This document shows positions 24,004 to 33,256 of a stretch of 64,000 nucleotides of DNA, in pieces. Positions within the stretch are counted from its first letter, which is position 1. The number at the start of each line of letters is the position of its first letter. Position numbers and translations under genes: made by a program. The notes under the pieces were generated by a model that was given only the letters and a program-made list of their open reading frames with translations, was not told the DNA's origin and searched no databases. This DNA is from Geochorda sp036562495 (GTDB taxonomy: Bacteria > Bacillota > Limnochordia > Limnochordales > Geochordaceae). The stretch lies in contig DATCKA010000136.1 of NCBI GenBank assembly GCA_036562495.1, positions 1 to 64,000 of the forward strand, written 5' to 3'.

Positions 24004-24501
24004 TTAGGCCTCCAGCTCGAAGACCTCGACGGGCGCCATCAGCGTCACCACGCGGTCGGCCCGCACCACCGTCAGCTTGACCCAGGCGTCGCCGCGGTGG
24101 CGGGCCAGGCGTGCCCGGAGCTGGGCGTCGTTGGTGACCGGGTCGCCCTCCACCGCCACGATGATGTCCAGGGGCTGCAGCAGCACCGTCACGCCGGGGC
24201 TGTCGCCGGCGACCACGATCTCGGTCACCAGCACCCCCTGGTGATAGCGCACCTTGTGGCGGGACGCGACGGACGGCGTCATGGTGACGACCCGCACGTA
24301 GCTGCGCTTCTTGAGCTGGCCCGGCGGGATGCGGGCCAGGCCGGGCGGGCGCGGGTCCGGCGTCACGATCACCACGGAGCGCTCGGGAGCCGTCTCCCGA
24401 CGCTGGAGGCCCCAGCCCACCAGGCCCACCAGGGCCACCAACAGCAGCAGTACGAGGACGCCTCCGTCGTAGAGCACGATCTGCCCGCGACGCCGAGTCA
24501 T
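24004..24501 (-). CDS. membrane-anchored PDZ-like domain protein
   Basis: About 165 residues. A single hydrophobic helix lies at residues 12-30 (GGVLVLLLLVALVGLVGWG). The outside part, from about residue 60, has a PDZ-like ending: GVLVTEIVVAGDSPGVTVLLQPLDIIVAVEGDPV followed by LRARLARHRGDAWVKLTVVR, the typical carboxylate-loop, ligand-groove and final strands. No protease domain is attached. ATG at 24501 has AAGGGG seven bases upstream. It ends close to tyrS in convergent orientation. Likely an envelope adaptor; function unknown. Confidence 0.65.
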   Translation of the reverse strand: MTRRRGQIVLYDGGVLVLLLLVALVGLVGWGLQRRETAPERSVVIVTPDPRPPGLARIPPGQLKKRSYVRVVTMTPSVASRHKVRYHQGVLVTEIVVAGDSPGVTVLLQPLDIIVAVEGDPVTNDAQLRARLARHRGDAWVKLTVVRADRVVTLMAPVEVFELEA

Positions 24502-24673
24502 CTCCCGTTCCCCTTCCACTGGATGCCAAGGCCCGTGCGGCACGGAGGCCGTCATGAGAGCCCCCGCACAAGCTTCGACGGGCCCCCGGGTCAACTGGGG
24601 GCCGGCATGGCCCCCGTGGGGCCTGGCATAGCCCTATGCAGGATGCCAGTTTGAGGAGCACGGGAGGGCCGGG

Positions 24674-24949
24674 ATGCCCGAGGAGCGCGTCGTCTCGGCA
24701 ATGGCACTGCTGCGCCTGTTGTCGGCCACGCTGGAGATCACCGCCGCCATCCTGATGGTGCGCTCGGGTCGTGTGGCCGACGCCCTGCGGATCAACGGCC
24801 TGCTGGGCCTGGTCGGGCCGCTGGTGCTCGCCACGGTGACCGCCCTCGGCTTGGTCGGCCTGGCCGAAGCGGGCCGGCTCTCACCGGTCCGCATGGCCAC
24901 CCTGGCCGTGGCGGTGCTGCTCATCCTCTACTCGGTCTGGCAGCGCTAG
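24674..24949 (+). CDS. yqhV: YqhV family (DUF2619) small membrane protein
   Basis: About 91 residues with three hydrophobic segments. It matches the YqhV pattern of spore formers: SAMALLRLLSATLEITAAILMVR, then DALRINGLLGLVGPLVL and TALGLVGLAEAG. In Bacillus yqhV lies next to the spoIIIA operon; its function is not established. ATG at 24674 follows GGGAGGG. It stands between two minus-strand genes without obvious operon partners. Confidence 0.82.
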   Translation: MPEERVVSAMALLRLLSATLEITAAILMVRSGRVADALRINGLLGLVGPLVLATVTALGLVGLAEAGRLSPVRMATLAVAVLLILYSVWQR

Positions 24950-25044
24950 GGCGGATTTGCTCGACCCGGCCCTTGCCGCCCGGGTGGGCACCGACCCGTC
25001 CGTGGCGGCAATGGGGCAGGGCAGGGTGGGCCGGTAGCCGCCGG

Positions 25045-26349
25045 TCACGGATACAGCCGGTACAGCATGCGGGGGAACGGGATGGTCTCCCGCACGTGGG
25101 GGAGCCCGCAGATCCAGGCCAGCACCCGCTCGATGCCCATGCCAAACCCGGAGTGCGGCACCGAGCCGTACCGCCGCAGGTCGATGTACCACTCGTAGGC
25201 CTCTCGGGGCAGCTTGTGCTCTTCGATGCGCCGCAGCAGCAGGTCCAGGTCGTCGATGCGCTGGCCGCCCCCGATGATCTCGCCGTAGCCCTCGGGCGCG
25301 AGCAGGTCGGCCCCCAGCACCACCTCGGGGCGCTGGGGATCGGGCTTCATGTAGAAGGCCTTGATGTGCGCCGGGTAGTGGGTGATGAAGACGGGCCGAT
25401 CGAAGGCCCGGGCCAGGATCGTCTCCTCGTCGCCCCCGAAGTCCGCGCCCCACTCCACCGCCGCGCCCTCTCGCCGCAGGATCTCGATGGCCTGGTCGTA
25501 CGTGATGCGAGCGAACGGCGGCTTGACCCGCTCCAGCGGCGCCGTGTCGCGCTCCAGCAGGGCCAGCTCCGGGCGGTGCCGCTCCAGCACGCGCTCGACG
25601 ACGAAGCTCACCAGCTCTTCCGCCAGGCGCACGATGTCGTCGAGCTCCGCGTAGGCCACCTCGGGCTCCACCATCCAGAATTCCATCAGGTGTCGCCGTG
25701 TCTTGGACTTCTCGGCGCGGAAGGTCGGGCCGAAGCAGTAGACCCGGCCGAAGGCCATCGCGGCCGCCTCCATGTAGAGCTGCCCGCTCTGGCTCAGGAA
25801 GGCCGGGGTGCCGAAGTAGTCGGTGCTGAAGAGAGTCGTGGTCCCCTCCACCGAGGCGGGCGTCAGGATGGGGGCGTCGACCAGCACGAAGCCCCGCGAG
25901 TCGAAGAACTCCCGCACCGCGCTCACCAGGGTGCTGCGGATGCGCAAGATGGCATGCTGCCGTCGGCTCCGCAGCCACAGGTGGCGGTGGTCCATCAGGA
26001 AGTCGACGCCGTGCTCCTTGGGGGTGATGGGATAGTCCCGCGCGATCTGCACGACCTCGATGCCCGTCACGGCCAATTCGTAGCCGCCCGGTGCCCGGGC
26101 ATCGGCCCTCACCACGCCCGCCACCTTGACGGAGGACTCCTGAGTGAGCGACGTGGCCGCCGTCCATACCTCCTCGGGTACGTCGCGCTGGGAGACCACC
26201 GACTGCAGGATGCCGGTGCCGTCCCTCACCAGCACGAAGACCAGCCGCCCGCTGGAGCGGCTGTTGTAGACCCATCCCCAGACCTGTACCTCCTGGCCGA
26301 CGTAGCGCCCGATCTGGTCGATGAAGACCCGGGGAGCCTTGCCGTCCAT
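25045..26349 (-). CDS. asnS: asparaginyl-tRNA synthetase
   Basis: Class IIb synthetase of about 434 residues. The N-terminal OB fold binds the anticodon (VQVWGWVYNSRSSGRLVFVLVRDGTG). Motif 2 is in FGPTFRAEKSKTRRHLMEFW. Motif 3 is GFGMGIERVLAWICGLPHVRETIPFPRM, which is characteristic of AsnRS rather than AspRS. ATG at 26349 follows AAGAGGCGA; a GTG three bases earlier is also in frame. It is followed by no operon partner and preceded by the YlbF-family gene on the same strand with a short gap. Confidence 0.94.
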   Translation of the reverse strand: MDGKAPRVFIDQIGRYVGQEVQVWGWVYNSRSSGRLVFVLVRDGTGILQSVVSQRDVPEEVWTAATSLTQESSVKVAGVVRADARAPGGYELAVTGIEVVQIARDYPITPKEHGVDFLMDHRHLWLRSRRQHAILRIRSTLVSAVREFFDSRGFVLVDAPILTPASVEGTTTLFSTDYFGTPAFLSQSGQLYMEAAAMAFGRVYCFGPTFRAEKSKTRRHLMEFWMVEPEVAYAELDDIVRLAEELVSFVVERVLERHRPELALLERDTAPLERVKPPFARITYDQAIEILRREGAAVEWGADFGGDEETILARAFDRPVFITHYPAHIKAFYMKPDPQRPEVVLGADLLAPEGYGEIIGGGQRIDDLDLLLRRIEEHKLPREAYEWYIDLRRYGSVPHSGFGMGIERVLAWICGLPHVRETIPFPRMLYRLYP

Positions 26350-26365
26350 CACTCGCCTCTTCCCC

Positions 26366-26869
26366 TCACGGTTGCCCGGGCACCCATAGCTTGGGCCGCG
26401 CCACCGTCACATTCCCGCCCGGGCGGGCGCCGCCCGGCCCCTCCGGCGTGCCCGGCTCGGCTCCCGACGACGTGGCCGGGGCGTCGTCCGCCGCCTCGTC
26501 GTCGGGAAGGGCGGGCAGCTGCAGCGCCTCCTCGATGGCGCGCACGACCGCTGCCATCAGGGCGCTGTAGGCCATCTCGGCCTGCAACAGGGCCCGGACA
26601 TAGGGGTTATAGGTCACCACCTCGGCGACCTTCTCCAGCTCCTCCAGTTCTTGGGGCGTGGGCGTCTCCCCCCGGCGGCTCTTCTCCGCCAGCCGCCGCT
26701 CCCGACGGCGCAGGTCCCGCAGCATGATGCGAGCCGCCTCGTGCCGCCCGATCTCCTCCCTGGCCTGCCTCAGTTGCTCCACCTCGGGGAGGCTCGACAA
26801 ATGCGTGGCAAGGTTTTTGATGGCCTCGGATATTTCCCGGGGAATCCCGGGCTGCACCGACTGGTCCAT
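26366..26869 (-). CDS. YlbF/YmcA family regulator
   Basis: About 167 residues. Residues 5-115 are helical and match the YlbF domain: ISEAIKNLATHLSSLPEVEQLRQAREEI, a charged middle helix, and NPYVRALLQAEMAYSALMAAVVRAIEEAL. A low-complexity acidic, Pro/Gly-rich tail follows. In Bacillus, YlbF, YmcA and YaaT form a complex controlling RNase Y, sporulation and competence; whether this paralogue does so is unknown. ATG at 26869 has AGAGGAG seven bases upstream. It sits between asnS and rtcB. Confidence 0.78.
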   Translation of the reverse strand: MDQSVQPGIPREISEAIKNLATHLSSLPEVEQLRQAREEIGRHEAARIMLRDLRRRERRLAEKSRRGETPTPQELEELEKVAEVVTYNPYVRALLQAEMAYSALMAAVVRAIEEALQLPALPDDEAADDAPATSSGAEPGTPEGPGGARPGGNVTVARPKLWVPGQP

Positions 26870-26897
26870 GCCCCGTCGCTCCTCTCCACGCCCGACG

Positions 26898-28325
26898 TCA
26901 GTCACCCTCGCCCTTGATGACCGCCAGCGGCCGCAACCTGGCCACCTTGCGGGTGAGGCCGATCTCCGCCAGCGTGTCGACCACCGCGTCGATATCCTTG
27001 TAGGCGTCGGGAGCCTCGTCGGCGATGGCACGCACGTCGGCCACGTTGTAGAGCACCTCGCCCAGGCTGGCCTGCACCTTTTCCCGGCTGAATTGCCGGC
27101 GGGCCTCGGCCCGCGACAGGACGCGCCCTGCGCCATGGTTGGCAGAGGTGAAGGTCTCCTCGATGCCCGGCAACCCCACCGCGACGTACGAGGCCGTGCC
27201 CATGCTGCCGGGGATCAGTACGGGATGCCCGGTGGCCATGTAGCGCCGCGGGTTGACGGGATGGCCGGCTGGCAGGGCGCGGGTGGCCCCCTTTCGGTGC
27301 ACGAGCAGGCGCCGGCCGAAGTGCTCTTCGAACTTGGCGATGTTGTGAGCCACGTCGTAGACCAGCCGCATGCCCAGCGCCTCCCACGACCGGCCGAGTA
27401 CCTCGGCGAAGGCCCCCCGGATGTCGTGGGTCATGAGCTGGCGATTGGCGAACGCGAAGTTGATGGCGCAGTGCATGGCGCCCAGGTACCGCCGCCCCAG
27501 AGCCGAGTCGATGGGGGCGGCGGCCAACCCCTTCGAGGGCAGCTCGATCCCGTGCCGGGAGGCGGCCTGGGCCATGGCGCCGGCGTAGTCGGCGCAGATC
27601 TGATGCCCCAAGCCCCGGCTGCCCGAGTGCACCAGCACCGTCACCTGGCCCTCGAAGAGGCCGAAGGCCTCGGCCAATCGGGCGTCCAGTACCCGCTCCA
27701 CGTAGCCGATCTCGATGAAGTGGTTGCCGCCGCCCACCGTGGCCAGCTGGTCCGCCCGCTCGAGGGCCTCGCGGCTGACGGCATCGGGGTCGGCCCCGGC
27801 CACCCGCCCGTACTCCTCGGTGGCCTCCAGGTCCTCCGGCACGCCGTAGCCCAGCTCCACCAGCCGGGCCGCGCCGCCGACCAGGATCTCGGGCAGGCGG
27901 GACGTCAGCTCCCGGTGGCGGGAGCGCTTGCCCACGCCGGCCGGGATCCGCTCCTCCACCGCCTCCATGAGCCGCCGCAGGCGCTCACGGGATAGCTCGG
28001 AGCGGGTCAGATCCGACCGTATCAGTCGCACGCCGCAGTTGATGTCGTAGCCGACGGCCCCCGCCGAGACGACGCCGGTGCGGGCGTCGGTGGCCACCAC
28101 CCCGCCGATGGGCAGGCCAAAGCCCTGATGGATGTCGGGCATCCCCACGACCCGGTGCACGACACCCGGCAGCGAGGCCGCGTCGGCCAGCTGCTGCAGG
28201 GCGACGGGCTCGTCGAAGTCGCGGCGCAAGGTCTCGTTGAGGTAGACGTAGGCGTCGACCCGCATGGGCCCCTGGCGGGGCAGGCGGTAGCGGTTGGGCC
28301 CCGCCGGCTCCAGTGCGAGCCCCAT
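26898..28325 (-). CDS. rtcB: RtcB-type RNA ligase
   Basis: GTP- and manganese-dependent ligase joining 2',3'-cyclic phosphate or 3'-phosphate ends to 5'-OH ends of RNA. About 475 residues. Motifs in order: GMPDIHQGFGLPIGGV, GYDINCGVRLIRS (metal Cys), GGGNHFIEI, HSGSRGLGHQI, and the guanylylation histidine in SANHGAGR near residue 395, with GSMGTASYV before it. GGAGG precedes the ATG. No archease or RtcR regulator lies beside it. Likely RNA repair or tRNA-fragment healing in this organism. Confidence 0.93.
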   Translation of the reverse strand: MGLALEPAGPNRYRLPRQGPMRVDAYVYLNETLRRDFDEPVALQQLADAASLPGVVHRVVGMPDIHQGFGLPIGGVVATDARTGVVSAGAVGYDINCGVRLIRSDLTRSELSRERLRRLMEAVEERIPAGVGKRSRHRELTSRLPEILVGGAARLVELGYGVPEDLEATEEYGRVAGADPDAVSREALERADQLATVGGGNHFIEIGYVERVLDARLAEAFGLFEGQVTVLVHSGSRGLGHQICADYAGAMAQAASRHGIELPSKGLAAAPIDSALGRRYLGAMHCAINFAFANRQLMTHDIRGAFAEVLGRSWEALGMRLVYDVAHNIAKFEEHFGRRLLVHRKGATRALPAGHPVNPRRYMATGHPVLIPGSMGTASYVAVGLPGIEETFTSANHGAGRVLSRAEARRQFSREKVQASLGEVLYNVADVRAIADEAPDAYKDIDAVVDTLAEIGLTRKVARLRPLAVIKGEGD

Positions 28326-28374
28326 GGTCCATGCTCACCTCCGGGACCGCCTCCCGGGCCCCGGGCCGCTACGG

Positions 28375-30828
28375 TCAGTCGGACTCCTCGTCGTCGCCGT
28401 TGCGGGTCCCGGCGATCTGGGCCAGCGCCGCCACGGCGTCGCCCTCGTCGAGCCGCATCAGCACCACGCCCCGGGCCGTCCGCCCCTGGCGGGAGACGCC
28501 GGAGACGCCAAGGCGGATCATGACGCCCCGCACCGAGATCAGCATGACCTCGTCGTCTTCCTCGACGACGCGCATGCCGACCACGGGACCGTTGCGCTCG
28601 CTCTGACCGATGGCCCGCACGCCCTTGCTGCCCCGCTTCGTCAACCGGTACTCCTCTACCGGCGTGCGCTTGCCGTAGCCCTGCTCGGTGACGATGAGGA
28701 CGTCGGCCCCCTGACGGGCCGCGTCCATGGCTACGACCCTGTCTCCCGGCTCCAGGCGGATGCCGATGACGCCGCGGCTGGCCCGCCCCATGGGCCGCAC
28801 GTCCGACTCGGCGAACCGCACGGCTTGCCCCTCGCGGGTCACCAGCAGGATCTCGTGCTCGCCCTCGGTCAGGCGCACCCCGACCAGGCGGTCGTCGGGG
28901 TCGAGGTGGCAGGCGATGATGCCCTGGCGATTGGTGGCGAACTCCGACAGCGGCGTCTTCTTGACGATGCCGTTGCGGGTCGCCATGAAGAGGTAGCGCC
29001 CCTCGTCGAAGCTGGTGACGGCGATGGCCGCCGCCACCGACTCCTCGCTCGACATGGGCAGCAGGTTGTAGATGGAGGTGCCCCGGGCGCCCCGGGAGGC
29101 CTCGGGTATCTCCCGTCCCTTAAGGTGATACATCCGACCCATGTCGGTAAACAAGAGCACCCGGGTGTGGGTGGTGGCGATGAAGAGGTGCTCGACGAAG
29201 TCCTCGTCCCGCGTCGCCATCGCCGAGATGCCACGCCCGCCCCGGCGCTGGCTGCGATAGGTCGAGGTCGGCTGGCGCTTGATGTAGCCGTTGTGGGTCA
29301 GGGTGATGACGACGTCCTCCAGCGCCACGAGGTCGTCCTCCGAGACCTCGGAGACCTCCTCCTGGATCTCGGTGCGCCGGGGGTCGGCGAAGCGCTGGCG
29401 GATCTCGAGGAGCTCCTCCTTGATGATGCGGTACACCTCGCCCACGTCGCCCAGGATCGCGGTGAGGCGGGCGATGGTCTGGGTCAGCTCGGCATGCTCC
29501 CGGTCCAGCTTCTCCCGCTCCAGGCCCGTCAGCCGGCGCAGCTGCATCTCGAGGATGGCCGTGGCCTGGCGCTCCGTCAGCCCGAACCGCTCCATGAGCC
29601 CCCGCCGGGCCGTGGCCTCGTCCTTGGAGGAGCGGATCAGCTCGATGATGGCGTCGATGTGATCCAGCGCGATGCGCAGGCCCTCGACGATGTGCAGGCG
29701 CTCCCGGGCCCGCTCCAGGTCAAACCGGGTGCGCCGCGTCACCACCTCCACCTGGAAGTCCAGGTAGTGGCGCAGCGCCTGGCGCAACGTCAGCACCTGG
29801 GGGGTGCCGTCGACCAGGGCCAGCATGATGACACCGTAGGTGTCCTCCAGCTGGGTGTGCTTGAGCAGCCGGTTGATGATCACCTGGGGCTGCGCGTCGC
29901 GCCGCAGCTCGATGGCGATCCGCAGACCCTCCCGGTCCGACTCGTCGCGCACCTCCGTGATGCCCTCGATGCGCCGCTCCCGCACGAGGTCGGCGATCTT
30001 GGCGATGAGGCTGGCCTTGTTGACCATGTAGGGCAGCTCGGTCACGACGATGCGGACCCGGCCACCCCCCATGGGCTCGGTCGACAGGCGGGCCCGCACC
30101 TTGATGTGGCCCCGGCCCGTCAGGTACGCGTCGCGGATGCCCTGGGTCCCCATGATGATGCCGCCGGTGGGGAAGTCGGGCCCCTTGACGACGGAGAGCA
30201 GCTCCTCGTCGCTGGCGTCGGGACGGTCGATGAGCAGCACCAGGGCGTCGACGATCTCGCCCAGGTTGTGGGGCGGCACGTTGGTCGCCATCCCGACCGC
30301 GATGCCCGAGGCGCCGTTGATGAGCAAATTGGGGATGCGGGCGGGCAGGACCACCGGTTGCTTCTGAGTGCCGTCGTAGTTGGGGACGAAGTCGACGGTC
30401 TCCTTGTCGATGTCCCGCAGCATCTCCATGGCGATGGGAGACAGGCGCGCCTCGGTGTAGCGCATGGCCGCCGGGGGATCGCCGTCGATGCTGCCGTAGT
30501 TGCCGTGGCCGTCCACCAGCGGGTAGCGATACGAGAAGTCCTGGGCCATGCGCACCATGGCCTCGTAGATGGGCGCATCCCCGTGGGGGTGATACTTGCC
30601 CATCACCTCGCCCACGACGGCCGCCGACTTCTTGTGGGGGCGGTCCGGGCGGAGGTTGAGCTCGTTCATCACGTAGAGGATGCGGCGCTGGACCGGCTTG
30701 AGGCCGTCGCGCACGTCCGGCAGGGCGCGGTCCACGATGACGCTCATCGCGTAGTCGATGTAAGAGCGCCGCATCTCGTCCTCGAGCTCGATGGGGATGA
30801 CCTTGCCGATCCGCTGCTCCTCGGCCAT
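28375..30828 (-). CDS. gyrA: DNA gyrase subunit A
   Basis: Breakage-reunion subunit of gyrase, about 817 residues. The catalytic tyrosine is in AAMRYTEAR (residue 124). The C-terminal beta-pinwheel carries the GyrA box QRRGGRG, confirming gyrase rather than topoisomerase IV. In the quinolone pocket the usual GDSAVYD reads GDAPIYE (residues 83-89), so the position equivalent to E. coli Ser83 is Ala and that of Asp87 is Glu. GGAGG precedes the ATG. It follows gyrB by 40 bases in the dnaA-gyrA array and ends with an acidic tail. Confidence 0.97.
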   Translation of the reverse strand: MAEEQRIGKVIPIELEDEMRRSYIDYAMSVIVDRALPDVRDGLKPVQRRILYVMNELNLRPDRPHKKSAAVVGEVMGKYHPHGDAPIYEAMVRMAQDFSYRYPLVDGHGNYGSIDGDPPAAMRYTEARLSPIAMEMLRDIDKETVDFVPNYDGTQKQPVVLPARIPNLLINGASGIAVGMATNVPPHNLGEIVDALVLLIDRPDASDEELLSVVKGPDFPTGGIIMGTQGIRDAYLTGRGHIKVRARLSTEPMGGGRVRIVVTELPYMVNKASLIAKIADLVRERRIEGITEVRDESDREGLRIAIELRRDAQPQVIINRLLKHTQLEDTYGVIMLALVDGTPQVLTLRQALRHYLDFQVEVVTRRTRFDLERARERLHIVEGLRIALDHIDAIIELIRSSKDEATARRGLMERFGLTERQATAILEMQLRRLTGLEREKLDREHAELTQTIARLTAILGDVGEVYRIIKEELLEIRQRFADPRRTEIQEEVSEVSEDDLVALEDVVITLTHNGYIKRQPTSTYRSQRRGGRGISAMATRDEDFVEHLFIATTHTRVLLFTDMGRMYHLKGREIPEASRGARGTSIYNLLPMSSEESVAAAIAVTSFDEGRYLFMATRNGIVKKTPLSEFATNRQGIIACHLDPDDRLVGVRLTEGEHEILLVTREGQAVRFAESDVRPMGRASRGVIGIRLEPGDRVVAMDAARQGADVLIVTEQGYGKRTPVEEYRLTKRGSKGVRAIGQSERNGPVVGMRVVEEDDEVMLISVRGVMIRLGVSGVSRQGRTARGVVLMRLDEGDAVAALAQIAGTRNGDDEESD

Positions 30829-30868
30829 TCAGCAAGCCTCCGTCCGGCGTGCCGGTCTTGCCAGGGCG

Positions 30869-32800
30869 TCAGACGTCCAGGTTGCGGACTTCCCGGGCAT
30901 GCCGCTGGATGAACTGCCGCCGCGGCTCCACCTGCTCGCCCATCAGGATGGTGAAGATCTCGTCAGCGGCCACCGCGTCCTCCAACGTCACCTTGAGGAT
31001 GGTGCGGGTCTCGGGGTTCATGGTGGTCTCCCACAGCTGCTCGGCGTTCATCTCGCCGAGACCCTTGTAGCGCTGGATCTCGACGCCGCTCGAGCCCATC
31101 TCCTTGAGCACCCGCTCCAACTCCGCATCCGAGTAGCAGTAGCGCTCCTGCTTGCCCTTGCGTACGCGATAGAGCGGCGGCAGGGCGATGTAGACCCGCC
31201 CCTGCTCGATGAACTCGCGGGCGTAGCGGTAGAAGAAGGTGAGCAACAGCGTGCGGATGTGGGCCCCGTCGACGTCGGCATCCGTCATCAGGATGATGCG
31301 CCCGTAGCGGCTCTTGGAGATGTCGAACTCCTCGCCCACTCCCGTGCCCAGCGCCGTGATCATGGCGCGGATCTCGAGGTTGGAGAGGATCTTCTCCATG
31401 CCCGCCTTCTCGACGTTGAGGATCTTGCCCCGCAGGGGCATGATGGCCTGAAACCGACGGTCTCGCCCCTGCTTGGCGGTGCCGCCCGCCGAGTCGCCCT
31501 CCACCAGGAAGAGCTCGCATTGCTCGGGGTCCGTGATGATGCAGTCGGCCAGCTTGCCCGGCAGCCCTCCGCTCTCCAGGGCGCTCTTGCGCCGGGTCAG
31601 CTCCCGGGCCTTGCGGGCGGCCTCCCTGGCCTTGGCCGCCGTGATGCACTTGTCGAGGATGCGGCGCGCCTCCTGAGGATGCTCCTCCAGGAAGAGCGCG
31701 ATGGCCTCGCCGGCGACGGAGTCGACCCAGCCCTTGACCTCGCTGTTGCCCAGTTTGGTCTTGGTCTGTCCTTCGAACTGGGGCTCCTGCAGCTTGACGC
31801 TGATGACCGCGGTGAGCCCCTCCCGCACGTCGTCGCCGGTCAGGTTTTCCTGGCCGTCCTTGAGCATGCCGAGCTTGCGCGCCGCGTCGTTGAGCGTGCG
31901 GGTGAGCGCCGCCCGGAAGCCGGCCAGGTGGGTGCCGCCCTCGGTGGTGTGGATGTTGTTGGCGAAGGGGATGACCGTCTCCAGGTAGCCCGTGTTGTAC
32001 TGGAGGGCCAGCTCGATCTGGGCGCCGTTGACCTCCCGGCGCGCGTAGATGACGCTGGGGTGCAACGGCTCCTTGTTGCGGTTGAGGTACCGGACGAACT
32101 CGACGATGCCGCCGTCGTAGCGAAGGGTCTCGCTGCGGCCGGTGCGCTCGTCGATGAGACGCAGCTCCAGCCCGGCGTTTAAGAAGGCCAGGTTGCGCAG
32201 CCTTTGCAGGATGGTGTCGTAGTCGAACTCCGTCGTCTCGAAGATCTCGGGATCGGGCTTGAAGCGCACCAGGGTGCCGGTGCGGTCGGTGGTCCCGATC
32301 ACCTCGAGCTCGGTCGTCGGCTTGCCCCGCTGGTAGCGCTGGCGGTAGACCTGCCCGTTGATCCGGACCTGCACCTCCAGCCACTCCGACAGCGCGTTGA
32401 CGACGGAGACGCCGACGCCGTGCAGCCCGCCGCTCACCTTGTAGCCGCCGTCGCCAAACTTGCCGCCCGCGTGCAGCGTGGTCAGCACCGTCTCGACCGC
32501 CGGCCGCCCGGTCCGGGGATGGATCTCGACGGGGATGCCCCGCCCGTCGTCGTCCACCGACAGCGAGCCGTCGGCATGCATCCGCACCTCGATCTGGGTG
32601 CAGAAGCCGTTCATCGCCTCGTCGACGCTGTTGTCGACCACCTCCCAGACGAGGTGGTGCAGACCGTGCTCGTCGGTGCTGCCGATGTACATGCCGGGGC
32701 GGCGGCGCACCGCCTCCAGGCCCTCGAGCACCTGGATCTGCTGAGCGCCGTAAGGCGTCACAGAGTTATCCCGCTGAGGTGAACCGCGCGAAGGCGTCAA
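30869..32800 (-). CDS. gyrB: DNA gyrase subunit B
   Basis: ATPase subunit of gyrase, about 643 residues. The GHKL ATPase motifs are WEVVDNSVDEAMNG, DDDGRGIPV, and KVSGGLHGVGVSVVNALS; the TOPRIM domain has LVEGDSAGGTAKQGRDR and MTDADVDGAHIRTLLL; the tail has QRYKGLGEMNAEQLWETTM. TTG at 32800 is preferred, with GGAGGAGG seven bases upstream; GTG at 32761 lacks a good site. It is preceded by remB, as in Bacillus, and followed by gyrA. Confidence 0.96.
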   Translation of the reverse strand: MTPSRGSPQRDNSVTPYGAQQIQVLEGLEAVRRRPGMYIGSTDEHGLHHLVWEVVDNSVDEAMNGFCTQIEVRMHADGSLSVDDDGRGIPVEIHPRTGRPAVETVLTTLHAGGKFGDGGYKVSGGLHGVGVSVVNALSEWLEVQVRINGQVYRQRYQRGKPTTELEVIGTTDRTGTLVRFKPDPEIFETTEFDYDTILQRLRNLAFLNAGLELRLIDERTGRSETLRYDGGIVEFVRYLNRNKEPLHPSVIYARREVNGAQIELALQYNTGYLETVIPFANNIHTTEGGTHLAGFRAALTRTLNDAARKLGMLKDGQENLTGDDVREGLTAVISVKLQEPQFEGQTKTKLGNSEVKGWVDSVAGEAIALFLEEHPQEARRILDKCITAAKAREAARKARELTRRKSALESGGLPGKLADCIITDPEQCELFLVEGDSAGGTAKQGRDRRFQAIMPLRGKILNVEKAGMEKILSNLEIRAMITALGTGVGEEFDISKSRYGRIILMTDADVDGAHIRTLLLTFFYRYAREFIEQGRVYIALPPLYRVRKGKQERYCYSDAELERVLKEMGSSGVEIQRYKGLGEMNAEQLWETTMNPETRTILKVTLEDAVAADEIFTILMGEQVEPRRQFIQRHAREVRNLDV

Positions 32801-32869
32801 GGGAAGCCTCCTCCACGATAGAAGCACGAGCGGCCAGGGTCCAGGGTCATTATACCCCGGGGGTCTACG

Positions 32870-33196
32870 TCAGGCCCCCCGGCGCCGGCGCCGTGCGGCA
32901 CGACGGCGGCCCCGGCCGACGACCAGGGGCGTGGCGTCGCCCTCACGCTCTCCCGACCAGGGCAGGGCAGCCCGGCGACGCAACGTCATCGGAGAGATGG
33001 GCGAGACGTAGAGGCGGTCGGGCGTCACGACCAGCGAGGTGCCCACCCCGTCCCCCACCCAGGTGACGTCGGCGTGGTCCCCCGACCCCAGGATCTTGTC
33101 GAGGGCGAGACCTCTCCGCTGCATGGCCGCCAGATCCACGATGGCGACCACGTCCCGAGCCCGGATCACCACGTCGTCTCCCAGGTGGACGTACAC
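32870..33196 (-). CDS. remB: RemB/YaaB-like DUF370 protein
   Basis: About 108 residues. The first 60 match the extracellular matrix regulator RemB (YaaB): YVHLGDDVVIRARDVVAIVDL and VVTPDRLYVSPISPMTLRRRA. The position between recF and gyrB is the same as in Bacillus. The tail is strongly basic (GRGRRRAARRRRRG), suggesting nucleic-acid contact. GTG start follows GGAGGCGAG. In Bacillus the related RemA is a DNA-binding activator of matrix genes; the role of RemB is less clear. Confidence 0.8.
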   Translation of the reverse strand: MYVHLGDDVVIRARDVVAIVDLAAMQRRGLALDKILGSGDHADVTWVGDGVGTSLVVTPDRLYVSPISPMTLRRRAALPWSGEREGDATPLVVGRGRRRAARRRRRGA

Positions 33197-33256
33197 GCCA
33201 CTCGCCTCCGTCGAAGACCTCTTGCCACCGGCCGGCCTCCGATGGCCGACCGCCGA

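Noticed and set aside
28294..30912. Open frame of 872 codons on the plus strand
   Set aside because: It is the antisense shadow of gyrA; no domain is recognisable and composition is that of complementary GC-rich codons.
30791..32182. Open frame of 463 codons on the plus strand
   Set aside because: Antisense shadow of gyrB.
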